DNA of 64,000 bases, taken from positions 1 to 64,000 of the forward strand of contig JAJDAO010000043.1 of NCBI GenBank assembly GCA_029261835.1, given 5' to 3'. Positions within the stretch are counted from its first letter, which is position 1; each line of letters starts with the position of its first letter. Below the pieces are notes generated by a model. That model was given only the letters and a program-made list of their open reading frames with translations. It made no database searches and was not told the DNA's origin. A program made the position numbers and the translations under genes. This DNA is from Deltaproteobacteria bacterium (GTDB taxonomy: Bacteria; Myxococcota_A; UBA9160; UBA4427). Shown one piece after another: positions 33,345 through 42,397 of this stretch.

Positions 33345-35180
33345 ATGCGGGTGCAAAACACCGCTACGGGCCACGGGGAGGGGAGGGGACGAATCCATCT
33401 CCTCCCCGACACCACCGTGGATCAGATCGCGGCCGGTGAGGTCGTCGAACGCCCGGCATCGGTGGTGAAGGAGCTCGTGGAGAACTCGCTCGATGCCGAG
33501 GCGGAACGTATCCGCGTCGAGGTTCGCGAGGGCGGGGCGGCTCTCATAAGTGTCACCGACGACGGCCATGGCATGACACCGGACGACGCGCGCATGGCAC
33601 TGCAGCGTCACGCCACCAGCAAACTACGAACGTCCGCAGATCTGTCGTGCATCACGAGCTTTGGCTTCCGCGGCGAGGCGCTACCCGCGATTGCTTCGGT
33701 TTCGCGCATGCGCCTTCTGACCCGGTTGCGCGGGACGGAGCAAGGACACGAGGTGCGGGCCGAGGCGGGAAAGATTGGCCTCGAGAGAACAGCCGGTGCT
33801 CCAGAGGGCACGCGCATCGAGGTGGCGGATCTCTTCGGCAACGTTCCAGCACGTCGCAAGTTTCTCAAGAAACCCATCACGGAGTGGGGACACATCGCCG
33901 ACTGGCTCGGCCGACTCGCGCTGGCTCTGCCCGCGGTCCACTTCGAAGTGCAGCGCGAGCAGAAGAAGCCGCTCATCTGGCCCGCAACGACAAGCGCACT
34001 GGACCGGATCGCCGCTGTGCTCTCGGAGGAAGAGGCGGCGGCTCTGCTCGCCGTCGAGCTGGAGGAGGGGGCGGCACATCTCCAGGCGTTCGTCTCGGCG
34101 CCCGATCGCACGCGAGCCAGTGCCGGCGGTCTGTACCTCTTCGTCAATGGCCGGCCCGTACGCGACAGGCTGCTGCGACATGCGGTGCTGGACGCATATC
34201 GCGACCTTCTGCCGCGAGGCCGCTACCCCTCGGCGGTGCTCTTTCTCGCTGTGCCGCCAACCGACGTGGACGTCAACGTGCACCCGGCGAAGTGGGAAAT
34301 CCGCTTCGCGGATCCCCGTGCAATTCACCAGCTCGTGAAGCACGCCGTCCGCGATGCCATGGCGGGCCGCGCCTGGCTCGGCTCAGCGCGTTCAGCGCCG
34401 CGGGGGCATCGGGAAGGGCCGGAACGGGGCGCTGCTGACATCGTCGCAGAGCGCGGCGACTGGGCCTTCGCGCCAGGGCGGCCCATGGCCGCGCCGCCAG
34501 CGATCAGCCGCGATACCGCTTCGCAGCTGCTTCCGCAGCCGGGGCGTCCTCACGGCGGAGATGCGAACGGGCGTCTCGAGTTCGCCTCGCTGCGCCTGCT
34601 GGGTCAGATGCTGGCCAGCTATCTCGTCTTGGAGGGACCGCAGGGAATGCTGCTGGTCGATCAGCACGCCGCCCATGAGCGTGTGCTCTACGAGCGACTG
34701 CGGAGCAGCTGGCTGGAGCGCGGCGTCGAGCGGCAGGGGCTTCTGATGCCGACTACCGTGGAACTCGAGCCGCTCACGGTCGGCGCGCTCGTGGAAGCGG
34801 CCGCGACCGTCGAGCGACTCGGCTTCGAGCTGGCGCCGTTCGCGGAGAATACCGTTGTGGTCCGAGCCGTTCCGGCACTGTTGTCCGACAGTGACCCAGT
34901 CGGCTTGGTACAGAGTCTGGCTCAGGAGATCGAGAGCAGCGGGGTTGAGCCGGAAGGAAGTCCAGACCAGACCCGCCTGCTCCGAGCGGCTGACCGCGCG
35001 CTCGCGACGCTGGCCTGCCACAGCGCCCGGCGTTTTGGCGAGCACCTCGAGCCGGGGGAGCAGCGCGCCATCCTGGCGGGCTTGGACGACATCCCCTGGG
35101 CACCGACCTGTCCTCACGGACGCCCCGTGGCGGTGGCAATGAGCAATCAGGAAATCGAGCGCCGCTTTGCCCGTCGCTGA
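33345..35180 (+). CDS. mutL: DNA mismatch repair protein MutL
   Basis: A 611-residue MutL. GHKL ATPase motifs are ENSLDAEA, DDGHGM, TSKL and FGFRGEAL. The C-terminal domain has the endonuclease motif DQHAAHERVLYE (DQHA-x2-E-x4-E), CPHGRP and a final RRFARR, so this is a nicking MutL as in bacteria without MutH. The ATG at 33345 has AGGGGA at short spacing and precedes GRIHLLPDTTVDQIAAGEV, the conserved start. The longer frame to 33234 is rejected because it would run into the promoter region. miaA follows directly. Confidence 0.95.
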   Translation: MRVQNTATGHGEGRGRIHLLPDTTVDQIAAGEVVERPASVVKELVENSLDAEAERIRVEVREGGAALISVTDDGHGMTPDDARMALQRHATSKLRTSADLSCITSFGFRGEALPAIASVSRMRLLTRLRGTEQGHEVRAEAGKIGLERTAGAPEGTRIEVADLFGNVPARRKFLKKPITEWGHIADWLGRLALALPAVHFEVQREQKKPLIWPATTSALDRIAAVLSEEEAAALLAVELEEGAAHLQAFVSAPDRTRASAGGLYLFVNGRPVRDRLLRHAVLDAYRDLLPRGRYPSAVLFLAVPPTDVDVNVHPAKWEIRFADPRAIHQLVKHAVRDAMAGRAWLGSARSAPRGHREGPERGAADIVAERGDWAFAPGRPMAAPPAISRDTASQLLPQPGRPHGGDANGRLEFASLRLLGQMLASYLVLEGPQGMLLVDQHAAHERVLYERLRSSWLERGVERQGLLMPTTVELEPLTVGALVEAAATVERLGFELAPFAENTVVVRAVPALLSDSDPVGLVQSLAQEIESSGVEPEGSPDQTRLLRAADRALATLACHSARRFGEHLEPGEQRAILAGLDDIPWAPTCPHGRPVAVAMSNQEIERRFARR

Positions 35181-35211
35181 CGCGGGCGAGTCGACAGAAC
35201 AGGGCAAGACG

Positions 35212-36180
35212 GTGGGCGGACGAGACAATCAAACGAGTCGCGGTCCGGTGATCGTGCTGACCGGACCGACCGCGGCGGGCAAGTCATCGCTCGCCATCAC
35301 TCTGGCTGAACGCTTCGACGCCGAGATCATCAACGCCGACTCGATGCAGGTCTACCGCTACATGGATATCGGCAGTGCGAAGCCGAGCCTGGAGCAGCGC
35401 GCTCGCGTCCCGCATCACCTATTCGACGTGGTGACGCCCGACTCGGACTACAACGCCGGACGCTACGCCGAAGATGCGCGCCGCGTCGCGCGTGAGATCC
35501 ACAAGCGCGGCCGGCCGGTCTTTCTGACGGGGGGAACCGGGCTCTACATCCGAGCCTTTCTCGAAGGCCTTGTGGGTACTGGGGCAGCCCAGCCCGAACT
35601 GCGCGAGAGGCTCGAGGCCGAGCACGAACGAGCCATCGAGCAGGACGATCCGGAGCGACTTCATCGCCGTCTGAGTGAGCTGGATCCGGAGACGGCGGAC
35701 CGAATCCACCCAAACGATCTGCGCCGGACCATTCGCGCCCTGGAGATCATTGCGCAGTCGGGTCGCGAGGCGTCGCAACTTCGCGGGGAGCACGGCTTCG
35801 CCGATCGCCCGTTCGACTCACTCCAGATCGCGCTCGACCCGGGCCGTGAGATCGTCACCCAACGCATCGACCAGCGTTGTCAGGCGATGATCGACGCCGG
35901 GCTGCTACAGGAGGTGCGGGGGCTTCGCAGGCGCGGCTACGGGCCGGAGCTTCGTCCCATGCAGGCCATCGGATACCGCCATCTCAATCTCGTGGTCGAT
36001 GGCGGCGACACGCTCGCGAACGCACTGCTGGCCATGCAGGCCGACACGCGCCGCTTCGCAAGGCGCCAGCGTACGTGGCTGCGAAAGGTACGCGAGCTCG
36101 TCTGGCTGGACCCTCGCGCCGAGCGTGTCGTCAGCATCGCGGTCGAGCGCTTCCTGACGGAGCGCCCACATCAGGCCTGA
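35212..36180 (+). CDS. miaA: tRNA dimethylallyltransferase MiaA
   Basis: Adds a dimethylallyl group to A37 of tRNAs reading UNN codons. The P-loop is LTGPTAAGKSS, then INADSMQVYRYMDIGSAKP, FLTGGTGLYIRAFLEG and, later, QAIGYRHL, all MiaA signatures. The length of about 322 residues is normal. Start choice is uncertain: GTG 35212 is used; a TTG at 35167 would overlap mutL by 14 bases. The mutL-miaA order is common in bacteria. Confidence 0.92.
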   Translation: MGGRDNQTSRGPVIVLTGPTAAGKSSLAITLAERFDAEIINADSMQVYRYMDIGSAKPSLEQRARVPHHLFDVVTPDSDYNAGRYAEDARRVAREIHKRGRPVFLTGGTGLYIRAFLEGLVGTGAAQPELRERLEAEHERAIEQDDPERLHRRLSELDPETADRIHPNDLRRTIRALEIIAQSGREASQLRGEHGFADRPFDSLQIALDPGREIVTQRIDQRCQAMIDAGLLQEVRGLRRRGYGPELRPMQAIGYRHLNLVVDGGDTLANALLAMQADTRRFARRQRTWLRKVRELVWLDPRAERVVSIAVERFLTERPHQA

Positions 36181-36238
36181 GGCGAACTGCGCTCACGCAG
36201 CCCGGCCGGAAGGCGCTTCGGCGAGCCCGCAGCCCGGC

Positions 36239-36760
36239 TCAGTACTCGGCCGATGTGTAGTCCAGACCGAACTTGGGCGGGATAGAAAAGGGCGTCAACA
36301 GCGGATTGTAATAGACCCACGGGCTCTCGACGTCCGCCAGCGGATTGTCCCACTCCACCAGCGCCGGGGCGTTCTCGACCGGGTCGAAGAGTGGGTCCAT
36401 GTCCGGCTCGAAGGCGAAGAGGCCTATCCCGGGCAGCAGCTCGAGCGTGCCGGTGATGACCCGAATCGCACCGCCGGCCAGATTGAGCCCCGTCAGCCAG
36501 AACCACCCGGGCACGGCGTAGGCGACACGAACGCCGGGCGTGTCATCGATGTCCTGCAGGTTCTTCGCGAGCGTGAGCCCTCCGACAACCGGCGCGAGCG
36601 CCATGTCGAACGGTCCGTTCATGATGTTGCTGAAGGACCGGCGTAGCGTTTCCGGCGACGCCTCAGCGGGAGCGGGTGCCAACGCGACCAGACACAGAGC
36701 CAGTGCAGCGGTCGCGAGAGCGGGGGAAAGGGGGCGCACCTCTCGTATCAAGCGAATCAC
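36239..36760 (-). CDS. exported protein resembling the exosortase-associated TIGR04073 family
   Basis: A 173-residue secreted protein. The GTG at 36760 has GGAGGAAG six bases upstream and opens a clear signal peptide (ALATAALALCLVALAPAPAEA). The mature part has LRRSFSNIMNGPFDM and a second, similar block, GGAIRVITGTLELLPGIG, followed by an acidic Pro-rich tail. The two short blocks recall the small exported proteins of TIGR04073, found in genomes with exosortases; this assignment is tentative. It lies alone on the - strand between miaA and der. The longer frame to 37066 crosses into der. Confidence 0.6.
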   Translation of the reverse strand: MIRLIREVRPLSPALATAALALCLVALAPAPAEASPETLRRSFSNIMNGPFDMALAPVVGGLTLAKNLQDIDDTPGVRVAYAVPGWFWLTGLNLAGGAIRVITGTLELLPGIGLFAFEPDMDPLFDPVENAPALVEWDNPLADVESPWVYYNPLLTPFSIPPKFGLDYTSAEY

Positions 36761-36992
36761 GTCAGCTTCCTCCGGCCGCGCTGGCTCGCCCCACCGCAGC
36801 ACAACGTTCGAACGATCTGGCCGGGTCGCGCTTGCGGCCAACCCGGAGCAGACTAGAGGGCGCGAGACGGGCTTGTCAAGCAGAAGCCTACGCGAAAACA
36901 ACGCGATAGCGGGCAGTTGGCAGCATGCCTGACGCACCGTCAGCCCGCTCTGTCTGTCTCCTGGGCCACGCGAGGCTATCCTGCGCGGTTCG

Positions 36993-38354
36993 ATGTCAAC
37001 CAGCGCCCGCCTCCCCATCGTCGCCATTGTCGGGCGACCCAACGTCGGCAAATCGACGCTCTTCAACCGCTACGCCGGATACCGGCGAGCATTGGTCGCC
37101 AACACCCCCGGCCTCACACGCGATCGCATCGCCGAAGAACTCGAGATCGCCGGCCGACGGATCCTGCTGGTCGATACCGCCGGTCTCGATCCCGCGGCCG
37201 AACGAGGCCTGGCCGCAGCGGTCCAGGCGCAGGCGGAGTCGGCCGTCGCAGACGCGGACGCGATCCTCTTCGTCGTCGACGGAAAGGCCGGATTGCTGCC
37301 CGAGGACGAGGCGATCGCCCGCACATTGCGACGCACCAAGAAACCACTGGCGCTGGCCGTCAACAAGATCGACCAGCCGAGCCATCACGCCGAGCGCGTG
37401 ATGGAGTTCCACCGATTGGGCCTGGATCGCATCAGCGGCGTCTCGGCCGAGCACGGGGGAGGGGCCTTCGACGCGCTCGAAGCCCTCGTCGACGCGCTTC
37501 CGGAAGCCGCCGAGTCGAACGTGATTGGCGAGGATGACGAGATCCGCATCACGATCGTCGGACGCCCCAATGTCGGAAAGAGCTCGCTGCTCAATCGCCT
37601 GCTGGGCGAGGAGCGCGTCGTCGTCTCGGAAACCGCGGGCACGACGCGTGATGCCGTCGACACCGCCTATGAGCGGGACGGCGAACGCTTCATACTGGTC
37701 GACACCGCCGGCCTGCGCCGCCCCGGCAGACGCGCGGGAACCGGCGAGCGGGTGGGGGCACTGATGACCGTGCGCTCTCTCGAACGGGCTCAGCTGGCGC
37801 TGTTGGTGATCGATGCGGCCGAGACCTTCGCCGATCAGGACGCGCACATCGCAAGGCTGATCCGCGATATGGGTTGCGCGGCCGTCGTGGTGGCGAACAA
37901 GTGGGATCTGGTGAGCCGCGAGCAGCGACGCGACGTCTTGGCGCAAGTGGAACACGGCCTGCGCTTCATGTCGGACGCGCCGACGATCTCGCTCTCCGCC
38001 AAGACGGGAGCCGGCATCGACAAGCTCTTCCCACTACTGACCCGGGTGGCCAAGGCAGCGGGCCTGCGTATCGGCACAGCGGAGCTCAACCGCTGGCTCT
38101 CGGACGTCGTGGCGCGCCATGACCCCGGGATGGCTCGGAGAGGCCACTCGCGGCGGCCGCTGAAGTTCCTCTACGCCTCCCAGGTCGGCGTCCACCCGCC
38201 GGCGTTCGTGATCTTCTGCACTGATGCCGAGTCGATTCTGCCGTCGTACCGCCGCTTCCTCGAGAACCGACTGCGCGAGACCTTTGGCTTCGATGGCACA
38301 CCCATCCGGCTCTACCTCAGAAGCCGCCGACGCGCAGCCGGCGATCTGGACTGA
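36993..38354 (+). CDS. der: ribosome-assembly GTPase Der (EngA)
   Basis: A 453-residue protein with two G domains in tandem and a C-terminal KH-like domain. G1 motifs are GRPNVGKSTLFN (near residue 14) and GRPNVGKSSLLN (near residue 190); G3 motifs are DTAGLDP and DTAGLRR; G4 motifs are NKID and NKWD. It acts in 50S subunit maturation. The ATG at 36993 gives the family's usual short N-terminus. Confidence 0.96.
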   Translation: MSTSARLPIVAIVGRPNVGKSTLFNRYAGYRRALVANTPGLTRDRIAEELEIAGRRILLVDTAGLDPAAERGLAAAVQAQAESAVADADAILFVVDGKAGLLPEDEAIARTLRRTKKPLALAVNKIDQPSHHAERVMEFHRLGLDRISGVSAEHGGGAFDALEALVDALPEAAESNVIGEDDEIRITIVGRPNVGKSSLLNRLLGEERVVVSETAGTTRDAVDTAYERDGERFILVDTAGLRRPGRRAGTGERVGALMTVRSLERAQLALLVIDAAETFADQDAHIARLIRDMGCAAVVVANKWDLVSREQRRDVLAQVEHGLRFMSDAPTISLSAKTGAGIDKLFPLLTRVAKAAGLRIGTAELNRWLSDVVARHDPGMARRGHSRRPLKFLYASQVGVHPPAFVIFCTDAESILPSYRRFLENRLRETFGFDGTPIRLYLRSRRRAAGDLD

Positions 38355-38470
38355 GGGCGAAAGTCCGTCGGCCTGCGCGGCGCTGGCGAAGCCGGAAATT
38401 CTCCCTCGAACTTGCCCGAGCCTCCGATACAATGCGCGCCCAGAGCGACTCCCAACTTCAAGGAGCAGTC

Positions 38471-39229
38471 GTGGCTCGCACGAAAAAACGCAAAGGCCAG
38501 CCCAGTTCCGCCGCCCAGACGCTGGACGAGATCGAGTCGACCGGCGACCGGATTGCGACGTGGGCTAGCGAGAACCCACTGCTCATCCTGGGGACGGCAG
38601 TGGCGATCCTGTTCGCAGCTGGCGTCTGGGGCTTCACGGCTCAGCACCGCGAGTCCCGCCGCGACCTGGCGGCAGCAGCGCTGGCAAAGGCGGAGAGCGA
38701 TTATCGGGTCGCGATGGGGGCCACACCGGGCGGCCTGGTGATTCCCGAACCCGCCAACCCGGAGACCGGGCGCAGCGTGCGCACCGAGTACGTGGCGAAA
38801 TATCTCGAAGTCTCGACCGCGCACCCAGGAGGCACCGTCGCAGCCTTGGCTCTGCTCGAGGCGAGCAAGCTCCAGCACGAGCTCGGGCAGAGCGATCAGG
38901 CGCAGCAGACCCTGGAGCGTGGGCTCGAGGAGATCCCAGCCGATTCTGCGGTGAGACCCTTCTTGCTGATCAAGCTCGCTTCGCTGTACGAAGCGGCCGG
39001 GCGCTGGGCTGACGCGGGCCAAGCATACGAAACAGCAGCGGGCGTGGGCACTTACCCACTGCGATACGAAGCTCTGGCAGACGCCGCGCGCTCATTCGCA
39101 GAGGCGGGCGAGGCAGCACGAGCACTGGCCGCTCACGCCACCATCGAGAGTGAGGCGCCCGATTACCGCATGGCGCCGCACCTCCAGGCCCGTATCAGCG
39201 AGCTGCGAAGTTCACTCGAGTCCAACTGA
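38471..39229 (+). CDS. membrane-anchored TPR protein (YfgM-like)
   Basis: A 252-residue protein with one N-terminal membrane helix (PLLILGTAVAILFAAGVWGF) and a helical-repeat periplasmic domain (TVAALALLEASKLQHELGQ, FLLIKLASLYEAAGRWADAGQAYE). This is the layout of YfgM, which assists the Sec translocon and often lies beside der. The GTG at 38471 has AAGGAG at good spacing; the ATG at 38432 has none. Confidence 0.75.
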   Translation: MARTKKRKGQPSSAAQTLDEIESTGDRIATWASENPLLILGTAVAILFAAGVWGFTAQHRESRRDLAAAALAKAESDYRVAMGATPGGLVIPEPANPETGRSVRTEYVAKYLEVSTAHPGGTVAALALLEASKLQHELGQSDQAQQTLERGLEEIPADSAVRPFLLIKLASLYEAAGRWADAGQAYETAAGVGTYPLRYEALADAARSFAEAGEAARALAAHATIESEAPDYRMAPHLQARISELRSSLESN

Positions 39230-39550
39230 GCCGGATTCCGCTCGTGAGTGAGAGCGACGGAGCAAGCCCGAGCCGGTCGCTCTGGCTCCCAAATACGCCG
39301 GCGAAGCCTGCGTCTCCATAGGCAGAGTACGCTCGACGCCCCCTCGTTATCACGTCCGATAAGATAGATTATGTCAAATAGGATCCCATGATTGATTGGC
39401 GCTGCTCGACAGCTCGGCCATCTCGCCTCTTTGCTACGCAACCCCCTGCTCTGAAAACGCTTTTCCCGCCATCACGGCACGCCTCTTCCCCAGCTTCCCC
39501 GGCATGTGCTATACGCGCCTCGATTCCGGGACCGCTGCTAAGGGAGAGCC
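39230..39550. other. intergenic region, 321 bases
   Basis: No gene is seen. A possible extended -10 (TGCTATACG, around 39508) lies some 35 bases before the next gene, and a short TTATC/GATAA inverted repeat is near 39346-39361. Nothing else stands out. Confidence 0.3.
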
Positions 39551-40984
39551 GTGGCGAACCCGACGCCGAACAAAATCGAGGAGCTACGCAGACAGTTCCG
39601 CGCACATGGCCAATCTCATGTCTTCGCGTTCTGGGATCAACTCGGGGACACCGGTCGCGCGGAATTGCTTGAGCAGGCAAGTCGAATTGGGCCTGAGCTC
39701 GGCGACTTGCTCGCGAGCCAGCGCCGTGCTGTCGTCGCCCTGACTGCGGCCGAAGAACATGAGCTGGCCCCAGTGGACGCGGTCACGCTGCCGGAGTTCG
39801 GAGGCGACGCGACCCGCTTCGAGACGGCGCGACGCCGCGGGCTGGAGATCCTTCGCCAGGCGCGCGTGGCTGTCTTCGTGGTAGCCGGTGGCCAGGGAAC
39901 CCGACTCGGCTTCTCTGGCCCCAAGGGGAGCTTCCCAGTGGGTCCCGTCGGAGCGCGCAGCCTCTTCGAGCTCCAGGCTCAGAAGATCCGCGGTCTGGCT
40001 CGCCGCTGCGGCTGTGTCGTGCCGTGGTATGTCATGACGAGCGACGCCACGGACGCCGAGACCCGCGCCCTCTTCGAGCGAGAAAGATGCTTCGGACTGG
40101 AGCCGGAGAACGTCTTCATCTTCAGTCAGCAAGCCGTGCCGGCCTGCGACTTCAACGAGCGCCTGATACTCGAGCGAGCCGGACACATCTCCGAGAGCCC
40201 CAACGGACACGGAGGCTCACTCGTGGCGCTGGCGTCCTCCGGTGCGCTGTGCGACATGGAGTCTCGCGGCATCGACCGGCTGTTCTACTACCAAGTCGAC
40301 AATCCACTGGTCCAGATGGGCGATCCGGTCTATCTCGGCTTCCACGACCAGCGAGACGCCGAGATGTCGTGCAAGGTCATCCGCAAGACCGACCCGATGG
40401 AGAAGGTGGGTGTCGTGGCCCGAATCGAGGGGCGAGTCGGCCTGCTGGAGTACACCGAACTCGCCGATGCGCAACGGCATCAGAGAGACCGCGACGGCAA
40501 TCTGGTCCACTGGGCAGGGAACATCGCGATTCACCTCTTCAACACGGACTTCGTCCGTCGTGTGGCCGAAGATGCCGACCGGCTTCTGCCGTATCACGCC
40601 TCGGCGAAGAAAATCCCGACCATCGACGAGCACGGTGAGCCGGTCACGGTCGTTGAGCCCAACGGCTACAAGCTCGAGCGCTTCGTCTTCGACGCGCTGC
40701 CAGCGGCCGAGCGTGTCTGCATCCTGGAGGTGCGACCGGATGAGGAGTTCTCGCCCATCAAGAATGCAGTTGGAAAGGATTCGGCCGCTACGGCCCGACG
40801 AGATCTTGTGACACTTTATCGGGCGTGGCTGGCAAAGACCGGTGTCGAGCTGACACCCGAAGTGGATCTGGTCGAGATCGATCACGCCTATATCGATTCG
40901 GCCGAGGAAGCGGCAAGCGCCGGCTTCCAGAGCCTCGCCGAGGCTGGTGACATAGTTCGAGTCGCGACAGGAGTGGATTCATGA
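39551..40984 (+). CDS. UDP-N-acetylhexosamine pyrophosphorylase-like uridylyltransferase (UAP1 type)
   Basis: A 477-residue nucleotidyltransferase of the UAP1/AGX type usual in eukaryotes: VVAGGQGTRLGFSGPKGSF, VPWYVMTSDATDAETR, CFGLEPENVFIFSQQAVPA, VDNPLVQMGDPVYLGF and EKVGVVARIEGRVGLLEYTEL. It probably makes UDP-GlcNAc or UDP-GalNAc from UTP and the sugar-1-phosphate. It is unlike the GlmU form typical of bacteria. The GTG at 39551 has GGGAGA upstream. Its stop overlaps the next gene's ATG (ATGA). Confidence 0.87.
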   Translation: MANPTPNKIEELRRQFRAHGQSHVFAFWDQLGDTGRAELLEQASRIGPELGDLLASQRRAVVALTAAEEHELAPVDAVTLPEFGGDATRFETARRRGLEILRQARVAVFVVAGGQGTRLGFSGPKGSFPVGPVGARSLFELQAQKIRGLARRCGCVVPWYVMTSDATDAETRALFERERCFGLEPENVFIFSQQAVPACDFNERLILERAGHISESPNGHGGSLVALASSGALCDMESRGIDRLFYYQVDNPLVQMGDPVYLGFHDQRDAEMSCKVIRKTDPMEKVGVVARIEGRVGLLEYTELADAQRHQRDRDGNLVHWAGNIAIHLFNTDFVRRVAEDADRLLPYHASAKKIPTIDEHGEPVTVVEPNGYKLERFVFDALPAAERVCILEVRPDEEFSPIKNAVGKDSAATARRDLVTLYRAWLAKTGVELTPEVDLVEIDHAYIDSAEEAASAGFQSLAEAGDIVRVATGVDS

Positions 40985-41904
40985 GCCCGACCAGGAAGAA
41001 GAGCACGAGCGCGAAGGCCACCGCCAGATCGACCGCCGCAAAGAAGAAGAGTGCAGCCAAGAAGAAGGCGGCGACCAAGAAGAAGTCGGTAGCCGCGGCG
41101 CCCGCAGCCAAGAAGACCGCGGCCAAATCAGCGCTGGCCAAGAAGAAGGCGGCCGCAAAGGCCGCAGCGGCCAAGAAGAAGACAGCGGCGAAGGTAGCGG
41201 CGGCCAGGCAGAAATCCGCGGTCAAGAAGGCAGCGGCCAAGGCCGCGGCGACCAAGAAGAAGGCGGCGGCCAAGGCGGCGGCAGCCAAGAAGAAGGCAGC
41301 AGCCAAGGCGGCAGTAGCCAAGAAGAAGGCAGCGGCCAAGGCGGCGGCGGCCAAGCAGAAGGCAGCGATCAAGAAGGCCGCGGCGGTCAAAGCCGCGGCC
41401 GCCAAGGCGGCCAAGGCGGCGGCAGACGCGGCGAAGAAGGCCGCAGCCAAGGCCGAGAAAGCAGCGGCGGCGGAAGCTGCAAAGAAGGCGGCGGCGGCCA
41501 AGAAACGTCAGCGAGCCAGAACGCGCGTCGTCCTGCCGACCGGGCCGCGTCACCCGAGGCTGGGATACAAGTACGTCTGCTTCTCCTGCGAGGCGAAGTT
41601 CTACGATCTCAACAAGCCCGAGCCGCTATGTCCGAAGTGCGGCACAGATCAGCGAGAGCGCCCAGTCGAGGCTCTGCCCCAGCCGCGAAAGGCCGCCCGG
41701 CGCGCGTCTGTGCAACCGATGGCTCCTCTCTTGGATGACGATGACGAGATCGTGGTCCGACCAACTGAGTTTGACCGCGCGCCAGGCGGGGCGCACGCGG
41801 GAGCCGATGTCATGTTCGACAACGTGGTAGACGTGCAGGACGAGGTCGACGGCACGACGGACCCAGTCGCCGAACCCGCCGACCCGGACGAGGTCGTCCC
41901 CTAG
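40981..41904 (+). CDS. histone H1-like Lys/Ala-rich protein with FYDLN zinc ribbon
   Basis: A 307-residue protein in two halves. Residues 1-175 are almost only Lys and Ala, in 11-residue repeats such as [11 protein letters not shown], like histone H1 tails and bacterial H1-like proteins. Residues 190-225 form a zinc ribbon, [24 protein letters not shown], the signature of the FYDLN family found in alpha- and deltaproteobacteria. An acidic tail ends the protein. It probably binds DNA or RNA. The ATG overlaps the upstream TGA by four bases. Confidence 0.85.
   Translation: MSPTRKKSTSAKATARSTAAKKKSAAKKKAATKKKSVAAAPAAKKTAAKSALAKKKAAAKAAAAKKKTAAKVAAARQKSAVKKAAAKAAATKKKAAAKAAAAKKKAAAKAAVAKKKAAAKAAAAKQKAAIKKAAAVKAAAAKAAKAAADAAKKAAAKAEKAAAAEAAKKAAAAKKRQRARTRVVLPTGPRHPRLGYKYVCFSCEAKFYDLNKPEPLCPKCGTDQRERPVEALPQPRKAARRASVQPMAPLLDDDDEIVVRPTEFDRAPGGAHAGADVMFDNVVDVQDEVDGTTDPVAEPADPDEVVP
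41137..41445 (+). repeat. imperfect 33-bp tandem repeats encoding the Lys/Ala tail
   Basis: Units of about 33 bases (GCGGCCAAG..GCAGCCAAGAAGAAG) encode [15 protein letters not shown] 11-mers. They should vary in number between strains by slippage. Confidence 0.7.
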
Positions 41905-41956
41905 CCAACCACCTGACCGAAAGGCATATGGCTCGGATTCTCATGAATGATCCGGG

Positions 41957-42394
41957 CTATATGCTGGTCAGTCGTTGGAGGTGCAGTTCGAGACCCGCCT
42001 TGAGCGCGACGCGGTACTCGAGCTCCTTTTCGACGTCTCGCAGGCGCGCCTGGCGGTCGGCTACCTCGGTCCCAATCTCACGCAGCTTGCCGCTGGTGCG
42101 CTGGACACGCTCGAACTCATCCAGCCGTTCGCCCATCATCAGCCCTTCACTGCGAGCGCGAACGCGCCGCCGCTCCTGCGCGGAGTAATGGCGCTCGAGC
42201 TGCACGATTTCCGAGTTGTAGGCATCTCGAAGCTGCTCCAAGTCTCCGGTGGCGTAGCTCTCGAATGGACGCGGTCCCTGAGCCGCGGACTCCGCGGTCC
42301 AGTTCCGGTGATAGTTGTACGCGCCCAAGCCGAGTAGGAGGACCAGGAACAGGAGCGGCACAGTCGCCCCACCCGCCCGTCGGTTCGATGCCAT
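41957..42394 (-). CDS. small membrane-anchored coiled-coil protein
   Basis: A 145-residue protein with an N-terminal membrane helix (VPLLFLVLLLGLGAYNYH) and a charged alpha-helical remainder with heptad character (LRDAYNSEIVQLERHYSAQERRR, LRDVEKELEYRVALKAGLELHL). No family is recognised. It lies four bases after the PfkB kinase stop on the same strand, so the two are cotranscribed, and converges with the FYDLN gene. Confidence 0.65.
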   Translation of the reverse strand: MASNRRAGGATVPLLFLVLLLGLGAYNYHRNWTAESAAQGPRPFESYATGDLEQLRDAYNSEIVQLERHYSAQERRRVRARSEGLMMGERLDEFERVQRTSGKLREIGTEVADRQARLRDVEKELEYRVALKAGLELHLQRLTSI

Positions 42395-42397
42395 CAG

